From: Streptomyces sp. NRRL F-5123
Lineage (GTDB): Bacteria; Actinomycetota; Actinomycetes; Streptomycetales; Streptomycetaceae
Assembly (NCBI RefSeq): GCF_000721495.1
Contig: NZ_JOHY01000021.1
Coordinates: forward strand, 1-64,000
DNA: 64,000 nucleotides
Direction of reading: 5' to 3'
In this document: positions 1 to 15,700 of the stretch, in pieces
How positions within the stretch are numbered: the stretch's first letter is position 1
How the letters are laid out: each line of letters starts with the position of its first letter
The notes under the pieces: model-generated
Database searches by the model: none
What the model was told of the DNA's origin: nothing
What the model saw: the letters and a program-made list of their open reading frames with translations, nothing else
Position numbers and translations under genes: made by a program

Positions 1-1
1 G

Positions 2-5828
<5,827 letters not shown>

Positions 5829-5836
<8 letters not shown>

Positions 5837-8219
5837 GGCGGACGGCGGCGCGAGCCGTGAGAGCGACGGCACCCGGCAGGAGGCCGAGGCGCTGGAGCGG
5901 GGCGGCACGCGCCGCACGCAGGCGGCCGATCTGCTGGCCCGCTTCCGCAAGGCCGCGGCGCCGCCCGCACCGCGGCAGGCCCCCGGCGGTGCCCGGCCGC
6001 GCGGCGCCGACCAGCTCGCGGCCTCCATCGCGGGCCTGGCCGCCCGCTTCCTGCCGGGCGACACCGCCGACGTCGACACGGACCTGTTCGACGCCGGTCT
6101 GTCGTCGGTGGACGCGGTCGAACTCGTCTCCCTGATGGCGCGCGAGCTGGACGTCAGGATGAGCCTGGACGACGTCTTCGCCGACGCCCGGCCCGCGCGC
6201 CTGGCCCGCAGGCACGCCCCGGACACCCCGGAGACGGACGGGGCCCCGGAGACGGACGGTGCGGGCGGCGTCGCGGGCGCCCTGCCCGCGGTGCGGACGG
6301 CGGCCCTGCCCGCGGACCCGGACGCCCCGCTCGCCGCGGGAGCGGGCAGCGAGGACCTGGAGATGATCCTCGCCGATCTCGCCCTCGCCGACCGGCTGCC
6401 GTTCAGCCGCCAGGCCGAGCGGATCGCGCCGCGGCTGATCCTGCTCACCGGTGCCACCGGCTTCCTCGGCAGCCACCTGCTGCTGGACCTGCTGCGGCAG
6501 GGCGACGCCGAGGTGGTGTGCCTGGTGCGCGCCGCCGACGACGAGGCTGCCGAACGGCGGCTGGGCGAGGCGCTGGTGAGCTTCGGACAGCCGTGGTCCG
6601 CCGAAGTGCGGCGCCGCGTCCGGGCGTTCGCCGCGGACTTGCGCCAACCCCGGCTCGGGCTGACCCAGGAGCGCTGGGACCGGCTGGCCCACGAGGTCGA
6701 CTCGATCGTCAACGTGGCCGCCGCCGTGGACTTCCTGCGCGGCTACCCCTCCCTGCGGCAGACCAACGTCGTCGGCCCGCTGAACCTGGCCGAGCTGGCG
6801 ATGGCGGTACGGCCCAAGCCGCTGCACCACATCTCGTCGGTGGCCGTCTTCAACGAGGTCGGCATCGCCACCATGGGCGAGGACGACCCGGTGGCGCACG
6901 TGGACCGGCTGTTCGCGGGCTACGACAAGTCCAAGTGGGCCGCCGAGGCGGTGCTGCGGCGGGCCAGGGAGCACGGGCTGACCGCCACGTTCATGCGTCC
7001 GGGCGCGATCGGCGGCCACACCCGTACAGGGGTGTACAACCCGCGCGACCTGAGCACCGGGCTGATCGGCGCCATCTCGCGGTTCCGCACCGTCCCGGCG
7101 TTCCGCTTCATGAACCTGGCCCCGGTGGACTGGATCAGCAAGGTCGCCGCCGCGATCGTCTTCGACCCGCAGGCGTGGGGCCGCAACTACAACCTGACCG
7201 GCCGCGCCGAGACCCTGCCGGAACTCGTCAAGGACATGAAGCTGGCCGGGATGAACGTCCGCCCGACCGGGTGGCGGGAGTGGCGCGAGGACCTGATGCG
7301 CCGGCACGAGAAGGACCCCGTCCCCGAACTGGACTTCCTCGTACGGATCCTGAGCAGTCCCACCGCCGTCAAGCTCTTCGAGGCCCTGATGTTCGGCCCC
7401 GCGGCCGGTATGGACCGCACCGAGGAGTTCCTCGCCCGGCACCGGCTGCCGCTGCCCGAACGCTACGGCTCCGAGGCGCAGTTGAAGGCCTTCGAGCGGA
7501 TGGCCGCGGACGGGGTGGCCCGGCTGCCCAGCCGCGAGGACCCGCCGTACCTGTCCTTCCGGGAGCGGACCCGGGGGCGCGTCGGGCCGGTCGGGCAGGA
7601 GCCCGACACCGAGTGCCGGACCGCGTTCACGCTGTCCGTCGCGAGCATGTACCAGGTGGTGCGGCACCGCACGATCGACGTGCGCGGCGAGGTCGAATGC
7701 GCGCGGCTGCACCCCCGGCCGCTGACCGTGCTGGAGGGCGAGATCCTGGTCCGCCCCGACGAGGGCATCCCGCACCGGCACGGCAACGACCACCCGCTGC
7801 TGCGCTACCAGCTGTCGCTCCAGGACGAGGACGGCGGCCGCTGGTGGCTGGAGGGCTGGAAGACCGCCCGCGCCCGGCACGACTTCTGGAAGCAGACCCG
7901 CACGGTGGAGATCACCGTCGGGCGCGAGGGCGAGCCCGCGAGCTTCTCCGGCGTCGTGCAGGTGCCCGGCAAGAGCTACGTGCCCGACCAGATCGACGGC
8001 ATCCGCGTCGATCCGCGGCTGTCCTCCCAGGAGCAGCGGCTGGCCAAGTTCACCTGGCTGTCGTGGTTCTTCCTCCAGGTCGGCATGGGGCTGGCGGAGC
8101 CGTCGATGCGCGCCGCCGCCGAACTGCTGGACCTGCGGCGGGACGCCATCGACCGGGACCGCGACAAGCTGCGGCGCAAACTGCGCAAGCTGATGATCGA
8201 GAAGGAGCAGATCCGATGA
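5829..8219 (+). CDS. ACP / thioester reductase protein with a C-terminal beta-domain
   Basis: A carrier domain near the N-terminus has the phosphopantetheine motif GLSSVDAVEL (~88). It is followed by an extended short-chain reductase domain with the NAD(P)H motif GATGFLGSH (~206) and the YxxxK pair GYDKSK (~363), as in carboxylic acid reductases and NRPS/PKS release reductases. It probably releases the finished chain as an aldehyde or alcohol. The last ~200 residues resemble, from memory, the linker domain between the oxidase and hydrolase parts of large actinobacterial GMC-oxidoreductase proteins. The start overlaps the PKS stop, with GGAGG upstream, so translation is coupled. Its ACP is the likely acceptor for the upstream condensation/FkbH domains (inference). 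Confidence 0.9.
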
Positions 8220-9349
8220 CGCCCAGGCCCCTGCAGCACGCCCTGTCCGCCCGGGTCGAGGACATCCCCTTCACCGCCTCCGACGGCACCCGGCTGGGAC
8301 TGACCCGGGTCGTCGCCGACACGGCGGGCGACACCGCCGAACGCCCGGCGGTGCTCGTCCTGCACGGCCTGACCGCCTCGGCGGACATGTTCGTGCTGCC
8401 GGAGACCCGCAACCTCGTCGAAGTGCTGCTGGATGCCGGGTACGAGCCCTGGCTGCTGGACTGGCGCGGCAGTTGCCGGCTCCCCTACAACGAGGGCCGC
8501 ACCCGCTACACCTTCGACGACGTCGCGCTCTACGACATCCCCGAGGCAGTCTCCCTGGTCCGGCAGCACACCGACGGCCGCCCGCTGCTGGTCGTCGCGC
8601 ACTGCATCGGCGCGCTGTGCCTGTCGCTGAGCATGGCGGCGGGGCTGGTGCCGGGCCTGGCCGGAGTGGTCGCCCAGGGGGTCTTCCTCACCCCCAAGAT
8701 GTCCTGGAAGACCCGGGCGCGCCTGCACTTCGGCGGTGAGCTGCTGCGCTCGCGCTTCGCCCACATCCCGACCGACATCAGGAAGGTGGGGCTGCGCTCG
8801 AAGTACGCCCTGCTGTTCGCCGAGGTCTCGCTGGGCGCCGACTGCAAGGACCCCAACTGCCAGATCCTGCACAACGACTCGTGGGGCGTGGGCGGCTCCC
8901 TGTTCGTGCACGACAACCTCGACCCGCGCACCCACGACCGGCTCGCCGATCTCTACGGCACCGTACCGATGTGGGTCCTGCCGCACCTGCGCAGCGTGGA
9001 GCTGGCGCACACCATGATGCGCTACAACGACAGCGACGACCGCTACGCGGTGCTGCCGAAGAACGCGCTGGACGACGCCGACCGCATCGAGGCCCCGCTG
9101 ATGCTGATCTCCGGCGACGACAACCGCTTCTGGTACGACTCCAACAAGGTGTGCCACGAGATCCTCACCACCCGGCACCCACAGCTGGACGTCCGCTACG
9201 TGGAGGTCCCCGGCTACGGCCACCTCGACACGTTCATCGGCCGCAGCGCCGCCCTCGACGTGTTCGGGCACATCGTGGACTTCCTCGACGAGCACCGGCC
9301 GCCCGCCGACCGCACCCCGGCAACCCGTCCCGGCGCCGCGGTGCGGTGA
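8216..9349 (+). CDS. Alpha/beta-hydrolase fold protein with a Cys nucleophile
   Basis: This 377-residue protein shares an ATGA overlap with the reductase gene. It has an oxyanion-type HGLTAS motif (~45). The nucleophile elbow reads AHCIGA (~127), so Cys replaces the usual Ser of GxSxG. An acid candidate lies in SGDDN (~299) and the His in GYGHLD (~333). A Cys nucleophile is known in PHA synthases and dienelactone hydrolases, and I recall similar HCxG elbows in the hydrolase half of GMC-oxidoreductase/hydrolase fusion proteins. It may hydrolyse or transacylate the PKS product. No signal peptide is visible. It is the last gene of the three-gene unit, closed by a strong terminator. Confidence 0.85.
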   Translation: MTPRPLQHALSARVEDIPFTASDGTRLGLTRVVADTAGDTAERPAVLVLHGLTASADMFVLPETRNLVEVLLDAGYEPWLLDWRGSCRLPYNEGRTRYTFDDVALYDIPEAVSLVRQHTDGRPLLVVAHCIGALCLSLSMAAGLVPGLAGVVAQGVFLTPKMSWKTRARLHFGGELLRSRFAHIPTDIRKVGLRSKYALLFAEVSLGADCKDPNCQILHNDSWGVGGSLFVHDNLDPRTHDRLADLYGTVPMWVLPHLRSVELAHTMMRYNDSDDRYAVLPKNALDDADRIEAPLMLISGDDNRFWYDSNKVCHEILTTRHPQLDVRYVEVPGYGHLDTFIGRSAALDVFGHIVDFLDEHRPPADRTPATRPGAAVR

Positions 9350-9352
9350 ACC

Positions 9353-9386
9353 GGGGGCGCCGCCCGGCCTGCCGGGCGGCGCCCCC
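9353..9386. terminator. Bidirectional hairpin terminator
   Basis: A near-perfect inverted repeat (arms of about 15 bp, starting GGGGGCGCCG) lies 4 bp after the hydrolase stop and just before the convergent TetR stop. It has no U-tract, as is usual in Streptomyces. Confidence 0.75.
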
Positions 9387-9394
9387 GCAGGGGC

Positions 9395-10084
9395 TCACGG
9401 GGCGATGCCGTGCAGGATCAGGTCCACCACCCGGTCGGACAGGCCCGCGTCGAGGGCCGCGCCCTCGCGGAAGGCGCCGCGGGTCATCATCGTCCCGGCG
9501 ACGAAGTCGACGAGCAGCTCCAGGTCGTCGCCCAGCTCCGGCCTGACCGACCCGATGGCGATACCGTGCTCCAGCACGCGGCGCAGCGCCGCCCGGCGCC
9601 TGGCGATGACCGTGTCGTGGTACTTCCGCCACAGCACGGGGTTGTTCTGCATCTGCCCGAGCATGTTCCGCAGCATCGCCGAGTCGCGCTTGGCGAGTCC
9701 GCGGCGGCGCATCGACTCGACCGCCACGTACAGGTCGTCGCGGAAGCTCGCCCCGCGGAAGCCCAGCGGGCCGGGGAGGTCGCGGTCCGCGGGGACGTCG
9801 ATCTGGGCGAGGACGTCGAGCAGCAGCGCGTCCTTGCCGGACCACCGCCGGTAGACGGTCGCCTTGCCGACGCCCGCCTCGCGGGCGATGCCCTCGATCG
9901 AGAGGTCGGCGAAGGTGGCCCCGTCGCCGATGAGCCGCAGCACGGTCTCGACGACCTTCCGGCCGACCGCCGCGTCCCGCGGCCGGCCGCGCGGTGCGGC
10001 CGCCGCGTCCTGCGGGTGCGGGTGCGGGTGCGGGTGCGGGGCGTCGGCGGTGCGGGGGCCGGGGCCCGCGGCTGGGCCGCTCAC
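9395..10084 (-). CDS. TetR-family transcriptional repressor
   Basis: An N-terminal helix-turn-helix ([20 protein letters not shown], then YRRWSGK) is typical of TetR repressors, followed by a ligand-binding C-terminal region. The GTG start overlaps the stop of the upstream exporter gene (GTGA), so the two are co-transcribed and the repressor probably controls its own operon through the palindrome at 11703-11725. The N-terminus holds a His-Pro run encoded by a hexanucleotide repeat; a shorter start after it is possible (GTG/ATG codons are scarce), so the exact start is uncertain. The inducer is unknown, plausibly a drug or the product of the neighbouring PKS (inference). Confidence 0.9.
   Translation of the reverse strand: MSGPAAGPGPRTADAPHPHPHPHPQDAAAAPRGRPRDAAVGRKVVETVLRLIGDGATFADLSIEGIAREAGVGKATVYRRWSGKDALLLDVLAQIDVPADRDLPGPLGFRGASFRDDLYVAVESMRRRGLAKRDSAMLRNMLGQMQNNPVLWRKYHDTVIARRRAALRRVLEHGIAIGSVRPELGDDLELLVDFVAGTMMTRGAFREGAALDAGLSDRVVDLILHGIAP
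10011..10040. repeat. Five tandem copies of hexamer TGCGGG
   Basis: Five perfect head-to-tail copies lie inside the TetR gene and encode an alternating His-Pro tract. Such a repeat may vary in length between strains without shifting the frame. Confidence 0.9.
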
Positions 10085-11679
10085 CGTTCGGCGCCGGCCG
10101 TCGCCAGCTCCTCCGTGCCGCCGCCGCCGGCCGCCGCGGGCGCGGCGGGCGGCTTCGGGGGCAGGAACACCAGGACAACGAGCGCGCCGAAGAGGGCGAC
10201 GAGGCCGGAGGCGACGGCGGTGATGTGCATGGCGTGGATGAAGGCGTCGTGGGCGGGCTGGACGAGCCCGGCCCCCTTCGCGCCCATGTGGTCGGCGGCG
10301 CCGAGTGTCGCCTCGACGGATTCGCCGGCGGAGTGCCGCTGCGCGGGCGGCAGGTTGCCGAGGTGGCTGTCGATGCCGCGCCGGTAGACCGTCGACATGA
10401 GCGAGCCGAGGACGGCGACCCCGAGCGCGCCGCCGACCTGCCGGAAGACGTTGTTGACGGCTGAGCCGGAACCCGCCTTCTCACGCGGCAGCGAGGACAT
10501 GATCATGACGGTGGCGGGCGGCATGACGTGCGCCATGGCCGTACCCATCACGAAGAAGAGCACTTCGAGCACCCAGATCGGGGTGTCCGCGTCCAGCAGC
10601 AGGAAGCCGATGAAGGCGAGCCCGGTGAGGGCCATGCCGACCGCGCACACCGCGCGGGCGCCGAACTTCTCGACCAGCAACCGGGCGCGCGGCGCGAAGA
10701 TCATCTGCGCCGCGGCGAGCGGGAGCAGCAGCAGGCCGGTCTGCAGGGCGCTGTAGCCGCGGACGGACTGGGTGTAGAAGACAACGAAGAAGGTCACGCC
10801 CATGAGGGCGAAGAAGATCAGCCCGATGGCGGTGACGGACGCGGAGAACTGCCGCTTGGCGAAGTACGAGATGTCCAGGGCCGGGTGCTCGACGCGGCGC
10901 TCGTAGAGGACGAAGCCGGCGAGGACGACGAGGCCGCCGAGCGAGGTGAGCCACACCTCGGGGACGGTGAAGTCGCCGAGCTGGCCGCCCTTGATGATGC
11001 CGTAGATCAGCAGGACGAGACCGGCCATGGAGAGGATGACGCCGACCGGGTCCACCCGGCCGGGCCGCGGGTCCCTGGAGTCCGGGACGAGAAGGAACAT
11101 CGCGATCAGGCCCGCGATCACGATCGGCACGTTGACCAGGAAGACCGAGCCCCACCAGAAGTGCTGGAGCAGCAGCCCGCCGGTTATCGGCCCGATCGCG
11201 ATGGCCAGGCCCACGACACCGGCCCATATGCCGATGGCCTTGGGCTGCTCCTCGCGCTCGAAGACGTTCATGATGATCGCGAGGGTCGCGGGCATGATGA
11301 AGGCGCCGCCGAAGCCCATCACCCCGCGGTAGGCGATCAGTTCACCCGCGGACCCGGCGGTCGCGGACAGCGCGGACCCGGCCCCGAAGACGAACATGCC
11401 GAAGAGCAGCACCTTCTTGCGCCCGATGCGGTCGCCCAGCAGCCCCGCGGTGAACAGCAGCCCGGCGAAGACCAGCGTGTAGGAGTTGATGGCCCATTCG
11501 AGCTGGCTCTGCTTGGCGCCGAGGCCGGTGGGTTTGGGCTGGGCGATGGTCTTCATCGCCACGTTGAGTATCGAGTTGTCCAGCACGACGACGAGCAGGC
11601 TGAACAGCAGTACGGCGAGGATCGCCCAGCGGCGGCGGTGAACTGCCTCGGAAACGGCGGGAGTTGCATTGACGGACAT
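10081..11679 (-). CDS. MFS drug exporter, DHA2 (EmrB/QacA) family
   Basis: A 532-residue protein with about 14 predicted membrane helices. The first helix carries [10 protein letters not shown], the family motif of DHA2 proton-driven multidrug exporters, and the loop [10 protein letters not shown] is the standard MFS motif A. The ATG at 11679 was chosen over the longer open frame because upstream residues look non-coding and the operator/promoter lies there. It forms an operon with the downstream TetR gene. It may export a drug or the adjacent polyketide; the substrate cannot be read from sequence. Confidence 0.92.
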   Translation of the reverse strand: MSVNATPAVSEAVHRRRWAILAVLLFSLLVVVLDNSILNVAMKTIAQPKPTGLGAKQSQLEWAINSYTLVFAGLLFTAGLLGDRIGRKKVLLFGMFVFGAGSALSATAGSAGELIAYRGVMGFGGAFIMPATLAIIMNVFEREEQPKAIGIWAGVVGLAIAIGPITGGLLLQHFWWGSVFLVNVPIVIAGLIAMFLLVPDSRDPRPGRVDPVGVILSMAGLVLLIYGIIKGGQLGDFTVPEVWLTSLGGLVVLAGFVLYERRVEHPALDISYFAKRQFSASVTAIGLIFFALMGVTFFVVFYTQSVRGYSALQTGLLLLPLAAAQMIFAPRARLLVEKFGARAVCAVGMALTGLAFIGFLLLDADTPIWVLEVLFFVMGTAMAHVMPPATVMIMSSLPREKAGSGSAVNNVFRQVGGALGVAVLGSLMSTVYRRGIDSHLGNLPPAQRHSAGESVEATLGAADHMGAKGAGLVQPAHDAFIHAMHITAVASGLVALFGALVVLVFLPPKPPAAPAAAGGGGTEELATAGAER

Positions 11680-11702
11680 GCCGCCAGGGTAGGTCGGCTT
11701 TA

Positions 11703-11725
11703 CGATACGGGCCCGTCCCGTATCG
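11703..11725. promoter_or_regulatory. Probable TetR operator upstream of the exporter
   Basis: Perfect inverted repeat CGATACGGG / CCCGTATCG with a 5-bp spacer, ending 24 bp before the exporter start. Its size and symmetry fit a TetR dimer site. Confidence 0.75.
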
Positions 11726-11846
11726 CAAATTCCCGGCAAAGCGTAGGCCGTCAGGGGCGTTTGCCGCGCGGCCCGGGTACTCTGCGCGCACGCGGCAGTG
11801 CGGAACGGTTGCGCGTGCGACGGAAGGGCGGGGGAAGGCGGTCGGC

Positions 11847-12611
11847 ATGGACACAGCCCATGTGCCGCCGCGACCGGCCTATCCGCCGCGCGTCCCCCCA
11901 CGGTGGAGGCCGACCCGCCGCGCCGCCCTGATCGCCGGGGCGTCGGCGGTCGTGCTCGGCGTCGTGCTCGCCCTCGCGCTGGGCGGCGGTCACGGCAGCG
12001 TGCGCCCCCTTCCCGGTTTCCGTGCGGCCGGCGTCCGTACCGTCGTCCTCGACGGGGTGTCGGGCACCGTGCGGGTGACCGCCGACGACGACGCCCGGGA
12101 CGTGACCGGCAGCTTCCACCGCCCCGACGGCCGTCCGGCCGCCCTGCGCGGCAGCACGTCGGACGGCGGTGTCCTGGCCCTCGACTGCCCGGACGGCGGG
12201 GGCCGCCCGCAGCCCTGCGCGGGCGCCCTGACGCTGGTGCTGCCCGCGCACACCGGCCTGCGGATCCGGCAGACCTCGGGCGAGGCCGTACTCGACGGCC
12301 TCGGCGGCGACCTCTCCCTCGACGCCTCCTCGATCCGCCTCACCACCCGCGACCTGCGCCCCGCGCACGCGGCCGTCACCGTCGTGTCGGGCAGCGCCGA
12401 CCTCGGCTTCTCCGCCGCCCCCGCCGGACTCGACGTGCACGCGACCTCCGCGTCCGTCGCCGTACGCCTGCCGCGCACCGACGGCGGCTACGCCGTCACG
12501 ACGTCCAAGACCTCCGCCGACGTCCAGGTCGGCGTCCCCCAGGACCCCACCGCCGCCCAGCGGGTGGGCCTCACGGTGACCTCCGGCTCCCTGTCGGTCC
12601 AGGACGCGTGA
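11847..12611 (+). CDS. Membrane-anchored DUF4097-like protein
   Basis: A 254-residue protein with a proline-rich cytoplasmic start, one transmembrane segment (~30-50, ending in [18 protein letters not shown]) and an extracellular region of short beta-strand repeats ([33 protein letters not shown]). This pattern resembles DUF4097/beta-helix putative adhesin domains common in Streptomyces. Function is unknown. It is transcribed away from the exporter gene; the two starts are 167 bp apart. It ends before two hairpins. Confidence 0.7.
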   Translation: MDTAHVPPRPAYPPRVPPRWRPTRRAALIAGASAVVLGVVLALALGGGHGSVRPLPGFRAAGVRTVVLDGVSGTVRVTADDDARDVTGSFHRPDGRPAALRGSTSDGGVLALDCPDGGGRPQPCAGALTLVLPAHTGLRIRQTSGEAVLDGLGGDLSLDASSIRLTTRDLRPAHAAVTVVSGSADLGFSAAPAGLDVHATSASVAVRLPRTDGGYAVTTSKTSADVQVGVPQDPTAAQRVGLTVTSGSLSVQDA

Positions 12612-12616
12612 CGGCG

Positions 12617-12687
12617 CGGCCGGCGCTTACAGCCGGCCGGTCACGCAGCGGGACGGGCCCGCCCCCGGCATCCGGGAGGCGGGCCCG
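12617..12687. terminator. Two adjacent hairpins between convergent genes
   Basis: Inverted repeats CGGCCGGC/GCCGGCCG (12617-12639) and CGGGCCCGCC/GGCGGGCCCG (12654-12687, with inner pairing) separate the DUF4097-like gene from the convergent peptidase gene. Confidence 0.65.
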
Positions 12688-12711
12688 CCGTGCCCTGGAG
12701 GGTGTCCGGGG

Positions 12712-15700
12712 TCAGGAGCAGGGATCGAGGGGCTTCAGGGTGAAGTCCTTCGTCGTGGTCCGTCCCTTGACGACCTTGGCCTTGGCCGACTGGGGGATCC
12801 AGCCGTCCTTGGCCACGATCATGCTCAGCGGGTTGTCGCGGGTGTCGATCCACACCCCGTACCTGCCGTCCGCGGCGGTCCTGAGCGTGAAACTCTGTAC
12901 CCCGCCGTCGAGTTGGACGATCGCACCCTTGATTCCGGCCTCGTCCGCGCCGCAGGCCGTGCCCGTGACCGTACCGGTGATCTTGCCCCAGGTGGACGGC
13001 GGCTCGACCGTCATGGCCACCGTGAGGGGCACGATCGTGTAAGGGGTGTTGTGGACCACCTTGAGCGCCGCGGCGAAGGTGCCGGGCTGGGCGATCTCCG
13101 CGCCGGACGCGTCCAGGGTGAGCGTGATGTCGGCGGACTGACCGGGCGCGAGGGTGAGCGAGGTGGTGTCCGCCGACAGCCACGTCACGTCGGCGGAGCT
13201 GCCGCACTGGCCGTACCCGGGAAGCAGTTCCGCGCTCCTGACCGGGCTGAACGACCCCGTGGAGCCGCCGACCTTGTAGAAGCCGCAGGTGCTGCCCCCG
13301 CGGTAGACGGCGTTGTTGGAGTTCGGCAGGTCCGTCCAGGTGCCGGCGGACGGGTCGTACGCGGTGCCCTTGTTGGTGAGGGTGCTGTTGTTGGCGGTGA
13401 CGCCGCCGGACAGCAGCAGCTTGCCGTCGGCGGCCGTCGCGCCCGTCCCCCACAGGTCGAAGGGCATGTCCGGCAGCGCCGACCAGGTGTTGGCCGCGGG
13501 GTCGAAGCTGTAGGCCTTGGTGGTGGAGGCGCCCCCGGTGCTGCCGCCGGCGCAGTAGACCGCCCCGTCGATCGCACCGCAGCCGAGCCAGGAGATGCCC
13601 AGCGGGTAGTTGGCCGCCGAACTCCAGGTGTTGGTGTCGGTGTCGTAGACCTGCACCGTGTTCACACCGCAGGTCGCCGTGCAGCCGCCGATGATGTACC
13701 ACTTGCCGTCCACGACCGCCGAGGCGGCGCCCGCGTACGGCTTGGGGTTGGGGGCCCCGGTGGTCCAGGCGCCGCTCACCGGGTCGTAGATCTGGAGCGA
13801 GCCCACCGTGGCACTGGCGGCGTTCCAGCCACCGGTGACGTAGAGCTTCCCGTCGACGAACGCGGCCTGCGGCGCCTCGCGGGGAGTGCCGGAGTCCGCG
13901 ACGGCCGACCAGGTGAGCGTGTCCGGGTCGTAGACCTGGACCGACGAGACGATCGCTGACGGAGAGGCGCCGTCGATCGAGTAGACCTTGCCGTCGTCAC
14001 CGGTGACGGCGGCGTTGTCCGACCGTGCGGCCGGCAGGTCGGCGATCGACGTCCACGGTGCGGCGGCGGGGCTGACCGCCGGGGCCGCCGCCTGCGCGCC
14101 CGCGGCCGGGTCGGCGAACGTGGGGCTGTAGTTCCCCGGGACCGACTGGAGGGCGGCGCCCTGTTCGCGGGCCTGGAGGGTGAAGCCCTGGTCGCGCTCG
14201 ACCAGCCGCATGCTCGCGTCGGCGCTGCCGGTGTTCTTCACCGTGACGACCGCCGACTTGCTGCCCTTCCAGGCCACGGACTCGGCCGTGGCCGCAGGAG
14301 TGACGGACAGCCGCCCTGCGGCCATCTCGAGGTTCACGTCCGTGGCCGCGTCGGCGGCGATCTGCACGGACGCGGTCCCGGCGGTGTAGAGGGGCGCCGC
14401 GGCTTTGAGCGGGTGCGAGCCCGTGAGCGTCGAGACGAACCAGAAGAAGCCGTCACCCAGCGCCGCGTCGCCTGGCGTGGCGACGGAGGTCGCGCCCTCG
14501 GCCGGCTTGTCGGCGGAGACCACGGAGGCGCCGGCGACACCGGTGCCGGTGTTCTTGTCGACGACCTGGCCGAGGACGAGGCCGCCCGTCGTCGGCGCGC
14601 AGGGGCGGTCGCCGACGAACACGTCGTCGACCTGCCAGTAGTGGCCGCCGGACGCCGTGAAGTGGAAGCGGACCCGCACGTCGCTCTTGCCCGCTGCCGC
14701 CGGGAGGGCCACGCCCTCCTTGCTGGGCCCGATCCGGTTGGCGATCGTGAAGCTGAGCAGGGTCTGCCAGGTCGCCCCGCCGTCCACGCTGAGGTCGGTG
14801 TCGGCGACGCTGGTGCCGTAGGCCCAGTAGGAGCTGCCGAAGGACAGGTAGGGGTGGCTCACTCCGCTGAAGTCGTACGCCGGACTCACCAGGGAGCTGT
14901 CCTGGGCGTTGCCGCGGCCGTACCAGGCGCTGTCGATCAGGGCGTACGTGCCGGAGCCGCCGGTGTGGTTGCCGCGGCCTGCCGGGTCGTCGAAGCTCCA
15001 GGTCTGGCCCGACCCGGCGGCGTCGGTGATCGTCCAGCCGGCCGGCGGGGTGGTCCCGGATCCGGTGGCGAAGTCCTGCGTCGTGCCGTCGTACGCGTAG
15101 GCGTACCCCGCCGCCGAGCAGGTGGCGCCGTCGACCGGGACGGCGAAGTTCCGCGTGGCGCCCGTGTCCGCGACGGTGACCTCGGCGGTGGGGGAGGAGT
15201 AGCCGGGGTAGGCGGACGTGGTCCGGAGGGCGTACGTGCCGTCCTCCGGGACGCTCAGCGCGTAGGACCCGGTGGCCGGATCGGTGTGCACCGCGCTGCT
15301 CGCCTCGCCCTCGACCTGGACCGTGGCGTACAGCGGCCAGCCGTGGCCGGAGCCGTCCTTGACCGTGCCGGAGACCTTCACCATGGGCCGGGCCGCGAGG
15401 GCGGCATCCTCGGTCAGGACCTGGCCGTCGGCGAGCGTGACACCGGGGAAGGTCTGCGTGCGGTAGCCGAACTTGCTGACGGTGAGGTCGTAGCTGCCGG
15501 GGTCGACCGACAGCTCGTACGTGCCGTCTGCGGCGGTGGTGGCGCTCTGCGTGCCGGCCGTGACGACCGCGCCGGTCAGGGGCGCGCCCGTACCGGAGTC
15601 GGTGACGGTGCCCCTGACGGTGGCGTGCGGTCCGGATGCGAACGCCGCGACGCCCTTGGGCGTGCCCAGCCCGGTCGGGCCGTCGTACCCCGCGCCGGCC

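Noticed and set aside
6518..8216. Long open frame that runs through the reductase gene in another frame
   Set aside because: Arg/Pro/Gly-rich shadow of the true gene; only its last part, from 8216, is a real gene (the hydrolase).
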